Origin: Mangifera indica
Lineage: Eukaryota > Streptophyta > Magnoliopsida > Sapindales > Anacardiaceae
Assembly: GCF_011075055.1 (NCBI RefSeq)
Contig: NC_058150.1
Coordinates: 7,192,001 to 7,256,000, forward strand
Length of the DNA stretch: 64,000 bases
Reading direction: 5' to 3'
The notes beneath the pieces were generated by a model. The model saw nothing but the letters and a program-made list of their open reading frames with translations, was not told where the DNA came from and ran no database searches. Position 1 is the stretch's first letter, and every line of letters begins with the position of its first letter. Both the position numbers and the translations under genes were made by a program. This document shows positions 24,316-35,670 of this stretch, piece after piece.

Positions 24316-24881
24316 GACGAATTCTCCCACGGCGGTTGAATGAACAATGGGTTGTGGGGGGGTAAAATGGCTTTTTTAAACCATTGGGGTGTCGGGGAAA
24401 TCCTTAGCCCACGTCGGGTTTTTTTGAAATTTCGCACGTTGTCATGGGAAAAGCGAAATTACGAACCTGCCCCCCTTTATATACAAAGCAAAATTTCCCA
24501 CGGCAGCCCTGATTTCACTGTGCATTTCCACGAAAAATCGCAAAATTTTCCTCCTCCCACGTCAATCCCACGGCGAAGGTCATTTCCGTCGATTTTGGAG
24601 CTTCCCGGCAACCGAAAATGGCAAAGAAGGTTAGTATATCTCCCGTAATCTTGTTTGGATCAATTTATTGCTGATATAATTGAGATTTGATTGAGAATTT
24701 TGGGTTTGAAATTCTAGGGTTTACGCTTTGAATATTGCTTAAAATGTTTGGATTTTTGGTTGTTTTTGTTGAATTGATTGAGGGGTTTTATGTTATAGAA
24801 TGTGTAGATTTGATTTATGCAAAAATCGGAGGTCAAAACGACCAAAAATTGGCCGAAATTGGCTGAAACGTGGTCGGCAGT

Positions 24882-24911
24882 CTGCCGTGGGAACGGAATT
24901 TCCCACGGCAG
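24882..24911. other. Perfect palindrome with CCACGGC core, copy B
   Basis: Identical in arms and spacer to 24286-24315, 596 bp downstream, although the surrounding duplicated sequence has diverged. Confidence 0.9.
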
Positions 24912-25239
24912 AACGAAATTTCCCACGGCTGCTGCGTTTTCCTACTTAGTTGGGGGGTAAATTGGGTTTTTTAAAATCTTGGGAAGCTGCATAGATTCAT
25001 TACAACAAAGGGGGTTTTATGGAAATTTTGGATATAACATTGGACCTTTTAATTAAAGAATTTTCATTTGGGGTTAAATTGAGATTTTTCTCATCCACGG
25101 TTTCTGATCGTGTAGTTTTCGAATTTTATATCCGTTTTTTCTGTTTTAGGTTTTTCTATATGTATTTTTCAAATTTCAAATTCGAGTTTTCAAATTTTGG
25201 TGTTTTTTGACACAACTTACGATGTAACAACGTCATTTC

Positions 25240-27345
25240 AGTTTCGTTTTTCCGAATTCGAATTTCAAATCCGTTTTTTTGGATTTCACTATTTTAGGTT
25301 ATATCGATTCGTATTTTCACGATATCCGAATGATTTTCCAAGTATCATCACTTTAAAGTATTTCAACGTATAGAATTCGAATTTCAGTTCCGTTTTTTTG
25401 GATTTCACCATTTTAGGTTATATCGATTCGTATTTTCACGATTTCCGAATAAATTTCTGAGTATTGTCACTTTGAGGTATTTCAACGTATCGAATTCGAA
25501 TTACAACTCCTTTTTTTCGAATTTCACCAATTCGAAATATATCGAGTTGTATTTTCATGATCTCCGAACGATTTTTCAATTATCGTCACTTTAAGGTATT
25601 TCAACGTTTAGAATTCGAATTTCAGTTCCGTTTTTTCGATATTCACCATTTTATGATATATCGATTCGTATTTTCACGATTTTCGAATGATTTTCCGAGT
25701 ATCGTTACTTTAAAGTATTTCAACGTATAGAATTCGAATTTCAGTTCCGTTATTTCGGATTTCACCATTTTAGGTTATATCGATTCGTATTTTCACGATT
25801 TCCGAATAATTTTCTGAGTATCGTCACTTTAAGGTATTTCAACGTATCGAATTCTAATTGCAACTCCATTTTTTCGAATTTCACAATTTTAGGATATATC
25901 GAATCGTATTTTCATGATCTCCGAACGATTTTTCAATTATCGTCACTTTAAGGTATTTCAACGTATAGAATTCGAATTTCAGTTCCGTTTTTTCGGATTT
26001 CACCATTTTAGATTATATCGATTCGTATTTTCACGATATCTGAATGATTTTCTGAGTATCGTCACTTTAAGGTATTTCAATGTATAGAATTCGAATTTCA
26101 TTTCCGTTTTTTCGAATTTCATTTCCGTTTTTTCGAATTTAACCATTTTAGGATATATCGATTCGTATTTTCACGATTTTCAAATGAATTTTCGAGAATC
26201 GTCACTTTGAGGTATTTCAACGTATCGAATTCGAATTGCAACTCCATTTTTTCGAATTTCATCATTTCAGGATATATCGAATCGTATTTTCATGATCTCC
26301 GAATGATTTTTCAATTATCGTCACTTTAAGGTATTTCAACGTTTAGAATTCGAATTTCAGTTTCGTTTTTTCGAAATTCACTATTTAGGATATATCGATT
26401 CGTATTTTCATGATTTTCGAATGATTTTCTGAGTATCGTCACTTTAAGGTATTTTAACTTATGAAATTCGAATTGCAACTCCGTTTTTTTGAATTTCAAC
26501 TATTCGAAATATATTGAGTCGTATTTTCATGATCTCCGAACGATTTTTCAATTATCGTCACTTTAAGGTATTTTAACGTATAGAATTCGAATTTCAGTTT
26601 TATTTTTTCGGATTTCACCATTTTAGGTTATATCGATTCGTATTTTCACGATATCTGAATGATTTTCTGAGTATCGTCACTTTAAGGTATTTCAACGTAT
26701 ATAATTCGAATTTTATTTTCGTTTTTTCGAATTTAACCATTTTAGGATATATCGATTCGTATTTTCACGATTTTCGAATGAATTTTCGAGTATCGTCACT
26801 TTGAGGTATTTCAACGTATCGAATTCGAATTGCAACTCCTTTTTTTCGAATTTCACCAATTCGAAATATATCAAGTCGTATTTTCATGATCTCCGAACGA
26901 TTTTTCAATTATCGTCACTTTAAGGTATTTCAACGTATAGAATTCGAATTTCAGTTCCGTTTTTTCAGATTTTACCATTTTAGGTTATATCGATTCGTAT
27001 TTTCACGATATCCGGATGATTTTTTCAGTATCGACACTTTAAGGTATTTCAATGTATAGAATTCGAATTTCATTTCTGTTTTTTCGAATTTAACCATTTT
27101 AGGATATATCGATTCGTATTTTCATGATCTCTGAACGAATTTTTTATTATCGTCACTTTAAGGTACTTCAACGTATAGAATTTGAATTTCACATCCGTTT
27201 TTCAAATTTGACCATTTTAGGATATATCGATTCGTATTTACAAAATTTTGGAACAATTTTCTGATTATCGTCACTTCAAGGTATTTCAACCTATAAAGTA
27301 TGAATTTCAGTTTCGTTTCTTCTATTTTTCGTCATTTAAGGATAA
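25240..27345 (+). repeat. 119-bp tandem array, about 18 units, with three-unit higher-order pattern
   Basis: Units begin at or near GAATTCGAATT at 25253, 25373, 25490, 25611, 25730, 25849, 25968, 26087 and so on to about 27296. Three unit types recur: one with TTTCAGTTCCG, one ending in ...CGTATC, and one with TTGCAACTCC plus a diverged middle. They follow one another as a repeating trio over most of the array, with one member missing between about 26346 and 26464. Unit 8 has a 21-bp internal duplication. The array lies between the duplicated subterminal region and the Ulp1-like coding sequence, probably inside its first intron. Confidence 0.9.
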
Positions 27346-29102
27346 CTTTTTCGATTGTTAACATTCTACAGAAGTTGAACGTATAGAACTCGAGTTTCTG
27401 TTCTTATTTGTTAAGTTTTGTCATTTCTTTTTTAATTATTTGGTATTTGTCATCTTTATATGTTTTTTCACTAATACATTTGTTTACATATTTATTTTTG
27501 TGAATATCTAACAAATTTTACGTGATTGTTACAGGATATTTCTCGCAAAAGAAGACGGATTGAGAGCGAGTTGCGTATTCCCGACGAGTCCAGACACTTC
27601 CGGGCAGATGCGATATCTCGTGCACAGCGTATGGCATTATCCCGAATTTCTTCTACATTGACCCCTCAGCAGCTGCGACTATTTGAGAGGACGTGTTTCT
27701 GGTCCTTCCTTCGTTTACCCGAAACCAAATTCTGCAGGATATTGGTTCATGCATTTTTACTCCGACAGTTACATCCACCCTTTGCCAGAGACGAGTTTTG
27801 GTTTAGGGTTAGCGGTTGATGTGAGGTTTAGTCCGTTCGAGTTTGCGTTGGTGACAGGGCTTTCGTTTAGCCGTCGGACCAATGTTTCTTCAAATATTCC
27901 TCGCTCCTCCGGACATAGGATCAGATCTACGTACTTTCGCGGTTGTCCGAAGGTGTAGTATCACGACATCGAGCGTGTTTTCTTGTCGAGGCCATGGGGG
28001 GATGACGATGTTGACGCTGTTAAGCTCGCCTTGTTGTATATTCTACACATGGTTTTGTTGGGCAATGATCGACGAAAGAAGGTGTCCATGGAGTACTTAC
28101 AGTTAGACGACTGCCCACACATTCTTTGGAGGCCATATTGAGATGGCCTGGAAGAGTTGGCAGACCACACCGATTGGAGAGTTTGAGTTTTCGGAACTCT
28201 TCACGAGGATGGTTGATGCATCGTATACCCCGGGATTGTTGTACAAACCATGGGGGATGGTCGATCAGGTAGAGTTTATATATATTTCTATTATATTCAA
28301 TTGGTTAACGACAACGATAAGTAACTAAAATGTCTCATTGTTTATAGGTTTTCATCCCTATAAACTTCGAGAACGCACATTGGGTCACCAGAGTTATAGA
28401 TTTCCGTGAGTGGTCGATTACGGTGTACGATTCAGATGTTTCATATTCGGGGAATATAGGGACTCTAGAGCAGCGCATGCGACCGTACATGACCTTTATT
28501 CCTGCGTTATTAGAGGCGACGACTTTTTGGACAGCTTCTAGGAGGACTCCACGACGTGATCCCCTCACTTTACATCGAGCGTCGGATGTACCTCAGCAGG
28601 GGTTGGGCTCCGGTGATTGTGGCGTCTTTATGTTATGATTTTTTGAGTGTTTGGCGTTGACACGTAGCTACGTTTTTCCCCGAGAGTCGTCTACCTCTAT
28701 GCGTCGACGATTAGCGACACAGTTATATTTTCATTGTATCGAGTAGCTCATGGATATATATTTATCGTTATTCCTATGTTTAGATGTATATATTTATTGT
28801 ATGTTCATATGTGTATGATATACTTTATTTGTGGCTATATATGGATGTGTATCATATTTGAGTTCATTTTTTAAATAATCTTGTCATGAAAAAACAATAA
28901 AAACGTATAATTACTCAAACATTTTCATAATTGAAACAATTAGAGAAAATAAAGTAATCTTAAAAATAAGTAACACTAAATTTATTACATCAAATGACAA
29001 TACAATTACACATTTGAAACAATAATAAAAATACATCGGTTACATAAACCTAGAATACAACAATGAAGAATCATATAAAAAACAAAATTGAGTATAAGCA
29101 TG

Positions 29103-31807
29103 TCAAGATCTCGTTCCTTTGCCTTTTGTATGTGAACGCTGGGGGGCAGAGCTCGGGACCGGTGCTGGGGATTTACATTGGGTTCGTGTATGCCCCGGTT
29201 CATGGCAACGACTACAAATCCTCGGTGTAACAATTTCTCCTTGTGATAGACGTCGATTTCTATTGGCTGGACGGCCTGGACGACGACTATCGAGGACGGG
29301 GGGCAATATAACTTTGTCTTCCGGTGAGTGTAACCAATCACATTGATTTCCAAGAGGATTGATTGGTTCCTGATATATTGCACGATAAATATCGGTGCGG
29401 AAGAATGGATGAACCCATGCGTGCACATTCGTCAGTCTCATATGTCGTGCAACGGTAATGGCATGCTTGCACGGAATACGTGAAAGCTGAAACTTTCTAC
29501 ACGTGCATGACATATCACCAAAGTCCACAATACCCATGAATCCACCAATTCCAACAACCTGATACCGAGTAGGTGTAATCGGTCGAACATCCAAACTTGC
29601 AGACTTTGAAAGGCGATCACTGATCTTATCTTCCGCCCAAGGGGTGAGGAAGTTATGACATTCACCTATAATTCAGAAAAAATATTAAGAACACATTTGA
29701 TAATATGATTAACAAAGTGGAAAAAAAGTATATGAGACAACTTTTAATTAATATCGATTTGATACTTACTTGCATGGGTTCTCCTCTAGTAAAACCATCG
29801 TTGCATTGTACCACGAATAAACTCCAAGAGCATGGTTATAGGTAGGCCCCGTGCATGTCTGACAAGGGCATTAAATGACTCAGCAATATTTGTAGTCATG
29901 ATATTATATCGATGCCCTGGAAAGTACGCTCTACTCCAACGGGGAAAGCCGACATCCCGTAGATAAGCTCCAGCTTGGGGGTTCATTGAGTCAATGGATT
30001 GCATCATCTGCCCAAATTCAGACTCTGTGTATGATTTAGCGGCTTTCCAATATGCACCCGCGACCTGTAAGAGGGAAAAAAATATGAAAACTCATTATAA
30101 GCAAAATGTTTGAAAATGATAAACTGTTATAAATGTAATAACTTGTTTACAATATACCTTTGAGTCTCGTTTATACTTTGCCTGCATGTTACACAGAAGG
30201 TGATGACAACAACATCCATGGTGGACATCTGGAAAGACTTCAGCCATCGCCGAGTAGATAGCATGATGTCGATCGGAGATTATTGCAAGCTCAGAGAGGT
30301 CAGGGATGCATTCTTTAATTCTCATAAGAAACCAACACCACGTGTCGTGATCTTCTTTTTTGCCGACATCGAAACCAATAGGGTATATTTGATTATTACC
30401 ATCAAGAGTCACCGCAATAAATAAATGCCCCAGATATCGACCTTTAAGGAAAGCAGCGTCAATGCAAATAACGGGGCGAAGATATTGACTAAACGCACGA
30501 ATGGAATATCCTAACGCCATGAAAAAATTTGTAAATCGATGCTCATCGTCTGTTTCAATAGCAGTAATGGTGCCCGGATTAGTACGTTGTAAATTGTAGC
30601 AATAATCTGGTAACAGCATAAAAGATTCCTCCGGTGAACCCCTCAATGAATTGATAGCCCAATTTCTTGCCCGCCAAGCCTGTGAGTAGGAAATATCAAT
30701 TTTATATCGGTCGGCGATGTCTACAATTATTTCTTTAGGTCGATAAATTCGATCAATCATCACAAACTTTGATCTCATTAATTGACCTAAAGCTCGGGCC
30801 CTAGCTTGTCTATGATGTGGCATGATTTGATCAACTAAACATGTGTGGGTAGGATTCATAGAGTTGATCCCCCACACATCACCGACAGTGGACTTGGTTG
30901 CATGTATATACCACTTACAATTTTCAGCCTTGCATTTAATTTCCCACCGTTTCTTGTCAGACTTTTTGACACCAAATTGAAATCCTTTTAGTAAGGCGAA
31001 TTGTCTCATGGCGTCAATCAATTGGACTTTACTATGAAAAATATCACCAATCTTGACCCCATTCTCCTCTCGGATTGATCTGGAACCACTTGATGATGCT
31101 GATGGTTGTGGAGGAAAATCAGGAAGCCACCTAAATGGATCAGTGGGGACATTGTCAAAAAACGGCCCAGAATAATTTCCACCACCTGAAGTAGGATCTT
31201 CAAGCCGTAAACTATCTATACCCTCGGTTACTGATGTCATATACTCAGGCTCTACATCGTCTAAAGGAATGTTGGGCATATCATTTCCATCGAAGTCACC
31301 CTAATAGGGAACTATATCTTTTTCTCCATGAGCCCATGAGTTTGCAATATATAATGGGTCATTACTGATATCAATCAACTTTTTCAAATCGTATTCTTTT
31401 TTGACCCAACTGCTTTCTTTTTCATCTTCATCCTCATCTTCATCTTCATCTTCATCTTCATCTTTTTCCTTCTGTCCTTCAATTGGGGTACATGTAACAA
31501 AAACAGGAATACATTCCTGAAAGTATTGGGACATATCAAGAAGACCTTGCACATCTTCATCATTTTGGATCTGGATGGGACAGTCGAGCTCAATTTTTCT
31601 TGGCTTCATTGATACTTGAATGTAGTTTTTCATTGGATCAATACTGCAATACTCCGTCAAAAGCTCAATAAATCCCTCGAATGTTGTTCCATAAGGGATT
31701 TTAATCAATTGTTTGGCTCCTCCAACATATTTCATTGTGTTGTTGCGACCTTGAATCCATTCTCCCTGATAACGAACCGATGCATAACCCTCCATTTTAA
31801 ATATCAA
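29103..31807 (-). pseudogene. mudrA: MuDR-type MULE transposase, three exons, two in-frame stops
   Basis: Exons 31807-30158 (likely start Met at 31795), 30064-29770 and 29665-29103 have GT/AG borders and join in phase to about 831 residues. Order: N-terminal PB1-like segment; an acidic Asp/Glu repeat encoded by a hexanucleotide repeat near 31430-31470; the MuDR DNA-binding domain (KRWEIKCKAENCKWYIHA); the transposase core with Asp in CIDAAFLKG, Asp in ISDRHH, a CCCHH cluster and Glu in NIAESFN; a SWIM zinc finger (CTCRKFQLSRIPCKH); and a C-terminal CCHC knuckle (CSRCHEPGHTRTQC). TAG at 31301 and TAG at 29786 interrupt an otherwise open frame. The enzyme would act on the element's terminal repeats; this copy looks only recently inactivated. 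Confidence 0.93.
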
Positions 31808-32583
31808 TCCTGCAATGACAAGTTTTTGAAGATAATTACTCAGGTATAAAAAAAAATCAATAATAACTATGTAAATCAGCCGTACAATTATTAATAATTA
31901 AAAAAAACTCCTCATATTTTTCTAATATGTTATTTATCCCCCTATAATTATTTAACAATTTATATAACACTTTCGTATGTTATCTTATATCAAAATGCAT
32001 CTATCTGTTTGTAACGTTCTATTTAAAACGTTTTTATAATATCTATACTTTGAAATAGATATTCAAATTCTATACTTTGAATTACTTTAAAATGTCAATA
32101 ATAAATAATTTCTGCAGAAATCTGAAAAATACTAGTGGATATATCCTAAAACGATAATTAAAAAAAAAAACTGAGTTTAAATTCGAATTCTAAAATTGAA
32201 ATACCCTAGAATGGTATTAATCGAACAATTCTAAAAAAATCTGAAAAATACGAATTGATATATGCTAAAACGGTGAAATTCAAAAAAACAAAACTGAAAT
32301 TTGAATCCTAAAAGTTGAAAAACCATAGAATGACAACAATCAAAAAATTCTTCAGAAATAAGAAAAATGTGCATTGATATATCCTAAAGCGGTGAAACTC
32401 GAAAAAACCTATAATTTTAATTATAATGCGCCTACAATGTTTAATATGAAAATACGCCCTAATTTTAATAACATTTCATTTGACACCCTTATATGTCGTC
32501 TTGTATCAAAGCAATCCCTATATATTTTTAACATGTTATATAAATCCTATATATATTGTAAAATATCTAAAACCCCCATAGCA

Positions 32584-33625
32584 ATATAAAATATCCAAAA
32601 ACCCCCTATATTTATCCTAAATTACATTTAACCCCCCATACTTGTCAAATATTACATTTAACCCCATTGCAACGACATAAAAACTTTACTTAACAAATAA
32701 AATGAAGTTGTAGGGTAAGATTGACATAAATACCTTTTTTTGATGAATAGTATTTTTCGAATCAAATTCAAAAATACGAACTTCCTTCGTCCGAACGAAT
32801 CCCTACTAATTGATGTTGAAAAAAAATGAAAATGAGAGTAAGTGTTTGAGTGATATGAGAAGTGTGTGGAAATAAAATGAGTGAGGAGGGTTTATATAGA
32901 TGAGGGGAAGGGTATTTTTGACATTTTAGAAAAAGTAATAAAATATATAAATAAATATGAAAATGCCTTTACAATGTAAAATATCCAAAAAACCCCCATA
33001 TTTATCCTAAATTATATTTAACCCCTAATACTTGTCACATATTGCATTTAACCCCCATATTACGACATAAAAACTATACTTAACAAATAAAATGAAGTTT
33101 TAGGATAAGATTGACATAAATACCTTTTTTTGATGAATAGTATTTTTTCGAATCGAATTCAGAAATACGAACTTCCTTCGTCCGAACGAATCCCTACTAA
33201 TTGATGTTGAAAAAAAATGAAAATGAGAGTGAATGTTTGAGTGATATGAGAAGTGTGTGGAAATAAAATGAGTGAGGAGAGTTTATATAGATGAGGGGAA
33301 GGGTATTTTTGACATTTTAGAAAAAGTAATAAAATATATAAATAAATATGAAAATGTCTTTATAATGTAAAATATCTAAAAACCCCCCCATATTTATCCT
33401 AAATTCATTTAACCCTATAGTGAGTGAGGAGAGTTATATAAATGAAGAGAGGGGTAATTTTGTCATTTTAGAAAAAGTTTTAAATAAATAAATAAATATC
33501 AAAATCTTTTATAGTGTAAAATATCTAAAAACCCTCCATATTTATCTAAAATTCCCTTAAAACCCCTATAGTGAGTGGGAGAGTTATATAAATATGAGGG
33601 AAAGGGTAATTTTGGTATTTAAAAA
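32584..33625. repeat. 390-bp tandem repeat in the MULE right subterminal region
   Basis: Landmark AAAATATC(C/T)A recurs at about 32588, 32979, 33369 and near 33520. The first two units are full length (about 391 bp), each with CCTTCGTCCGAACGAATCCC and a GTTTATATAGATGAGGGGA block. The last two are deletion-shortened to about 150 and 110 bp. The array lies upstream of the transposase gene, so repeats may carry its promoter. Confidence 0.88.
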
Positions 33626-33712
33626 AAGTCATAGGTTTTTTTTTTTGAAACAGTGATTTTGGGCATTTTGGCTTGGAAATAGTGATTTTGGGCATTTTGG
33701 CTTAATGGGAGG

Positions 33713-33740
33713 GCATTTTGGCTATTTTTTAAAATTTCCC
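33713..33740 (-). repeat. MULE right terminal inverted repeat
   Basis: It ends TTTTTTAAAATTTCCC before a run of 11 A and is the complement of the left end at 23789. Confidence 0.85.
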
Positions 33741-33970
33741 AAAAAAAAAAACCCTAGGGGGAAATTGCTACTTTTTAAAACTTGGGCTAGGAGGAGATTG
33801 TTATTTTTTAAAATTTATGGGGGATAAAAAGAGATAAATTTTAAGAAGTTAAGATTTCATTAACTTTAACCATATATGAGTGGGTATTTGAGATTTTCAA
33901 AAATAAATAGGAGAAATTTCAAAAAAACAACCTATTTTGGATGAGAATAAGTCCTTTGGCCAAAAAATAA

Positions 33971-35670
33971 TTCTATACCATGATTTGCAATTAGATATTA
34001 GAACCACCACAAACTTACTCATAATGACTTGCGGCACAAAGCACAAGAATTGAAAAGCTTATCCTTAATTATTCATGTGTGTAATAAATATCTTGTGATT
34101 TTAAAAAATGTTGGGGTCTCTTTAAATTTTTGTAGGGGTTATTAGAAATTTGAAATATTAATATGCACTCTAATAGTTTCAAAAATGATAGTTACACTTT
34201 TATAGAATTAAATAAAATGTAACAAATTATAAATATAAATGTCATATACAACTCTTATGGTTATGTAATAATTTCAAAATATACGAGAGTTTGATAAAAT
34301 TTCAGACATTGAGTTGTGAGTTTTTCAACCTTTTTTAAATTAAATTATCATATTTAAAATGTTTGGGTAAGGAAGAAAGTTTTTTTTTTTAAATTAATAA
34401 ATGATAAAATTACTATTTTACGTTTATGTTATTAGGGTTTTTTTCTTTTTAACGGAATCTGATTTTGAATAAAAAAGTGTTACTTATGACAATCAGGAAT
34501 AAAAATATGTTTTTAGGTTAAACCTTGAGTGGGAAATGTTATTTACTCTCTCTATTATATGAGCAAGAGTATTTACCAACTGCCTATTTTCTCAAAAGAT
34601 TAGCTAGCATGCATAAAAGCCTAATTATTTTGTTGCATCATGGATGCAGAGCGTGGCCTAACTCTGTGGCCTTTCTTCATAGAGCATGAAAACCCTGAAA
34701 TTTATTCTTGTTTTTATGTGGGAATCGATGCATTAATGAAGTGGTCCAGCTATAAATCTTATTTTCGGGGACCATAAACGTCTCTATTGATTAAAATACT
34801 CCCTAAGATCTTGATAATTATATTCAATTTAGTGATAAACGTCTTAGGCCCAACATGTTTAAAGCAAATCCTGGGACAAACACAGTACAACTTTCCAGGG
34901 GTGAATTTAAACCAAATTTATTTGAATTTGAATTTAACTCAAAATAAGACTGAAACGAGTTTTGCTTAAGTTAACTTAAGCTCTAATCTAAAAATTTAAT
35001 ATTTTTTATTTGAAGTTTTAGATATTTAATAGGTTAAACTTGCGAATACAAAAGATTTGATATAAAACGACGTTATTTAAACAATATATATTAAAATAAC
35101 ATCATTTTAATAATAAGTTAAACTAAGATTCAAACTTCTTTAAAGCAAACTCAATTTTATACAAATTAAATTAGATTCAAACTCCATTAAGTTTAATCTA
35201 ATCCCAGTTCCCACGATGCTGACTGTTCAAGCAAAAGAATAAGGAGGTAATAATAACAAAAATTTCATCTTCCGAGAAAATTATTGTTTTATTATTGTTT
35301 TAACGTACAATCACTGTGTTATTATTCTTCAGCCAGAAACTACGAGACATAAGCATACTAAAGCCAAAACTGAGACACCGAAATTGAACCCCTACAATTC
35401 AAAGGAAAATTTTTGTTTCTGTTTGCTGCTGCGCCAGCTCTAGCTTCTTAGAAAACAAAATTTCTATTCTCTTTCTTGTATGTTTTCTTTTAGCTAACAC
35501 AGCAAATGGGTCGTACTGAGATCTTGTAGCAGTGATTTTGTTGTTCATGAAACATCAACTTCTTGCCCATTTTCTTCTTTTTTTTTTTGTTTAATAATAA
35601 TTGTTTATTTGAAGCAGCTGCTTAGTAGCTAGCTACGGTCACTCTCAATGGACCAGGAGATTGATTAACT
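33971..35670. other. Intergenic DNA and 3' flank of the cyclin gene
   Basis: AT-rich with no gene seen. The last few hundred bases are likely the 3' untranslated region of the minus-strand cyclin gene. Confidence 0.5.

Larger units (their letters stand above)
23850..24960. repeat. Tandem duplication of the MULE left subterminal region
   Basis: Two copies with a period of about 597 bp. Matching landmarks include CCCACGGCGAA at 23970 and 24567, the TCTCCCGTAATCTTGTTTGG stretch, and a perfect palindrome at 24286 and 24882. Each copy holds several CCACGGC/GCCGTGG heptamers. Copy 2 ends its conserved block with an ATG in good plant context, proposed as the first exon of the Ulp1-like gene. Confidence 0.88.
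24618..28746 (+). pseudogene. Ulp1-like (C48) cysteine protease gene of the MULE, disrupted
   Basis: Coding sequence is clear from 27535, directly after an acceptor (TTGTTACAG). Its first part resembles the DUF1985 domain that precedes Ulp1 domains in plant transposons (FLRLPETKF, then FSPFEFALVTGLSF in the next frame). The C48 domain follows after an intron at 28269-28347: catalytic His in NFENAHWV, Asp in VYDSD, and the Cys box GDCGVFML. Frameshifts near 27815 and around 28140, plus stops including 28636, break it. Proposed first exon 24618-24629 (Met-Ala-Lys-Lys, then a GTTAGT donor) joins in phase to 27535 across a 2.9-kb intron; that link is inference. Such proteases are related to SUMO/ubiquitin-like maturation enzymes; their role in transposons is unknown. 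Confidence 0.82.
23789..33740. mobile_element. Mutator-like element carrying MuDR transposase and Ulp1-like protease
   Basis: The terminal inverted repeats start GGGAAATTTTAAAAA on the left and end with the complement on the right, with weaker similarity further in. Both ends sit in runs of A (15 left, 11 right), so a 9-bp all-A target duplication is likely but cannot be sized exactly. The interior, left to right, holds a duplicated subterminal region, a 119-bp tandem array, a plus-strand Ulp1-like gene, a minus-strand transposase in tail-to-tail orientation about 360 bp away, and a 390-bp tandem repeat. MULEs carrying Ulp1 domains are known (KI-MULE/Kaonashi in Arabidopsis, CUMULE in melon); placing this one in that group is inference. 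Both genes are damaged. Confidence 0.92.
23206..33961. mobile_element. Mutator-type MITE (GGCCAAAGG family), copy 1, split by a 9.95-kb MULE
   Basis: The left end GGCCGAGGGACTTGTTCCCA starts at 23206, and the inverted right end (AATAAGTCCTTTGGCC) finishes at 33961. AAAAAATAA flanks both sides exactly (23197-23205 and 33962-33970), a 9-bp target duplication. Once the inserted element at 23789-33740 is removed, the element is roughly 0.8 kb. It is itself partly a long inverted repeat, with TTTCCCCCTACGATTTAG on the left and CCCTAGGGGGAAATTG on the right. It is homologous to 51740-52471 and 53866-54908. Confidence 0.9.

Noticed and set aside
25240..27345. Regular array resembling a CRISPR or a centromeric satellite
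   Set aside because: Units are contiguous 119-bp repeats with no unique spacers, in a plant genome, and the array is bounded by transposon sequence.
29006..29428. Overlapping frames on both strands of the transposase gene (also near 31018 and 31384)
   Set aside because: They are out-of-frame shadows of recognised transposase domains.
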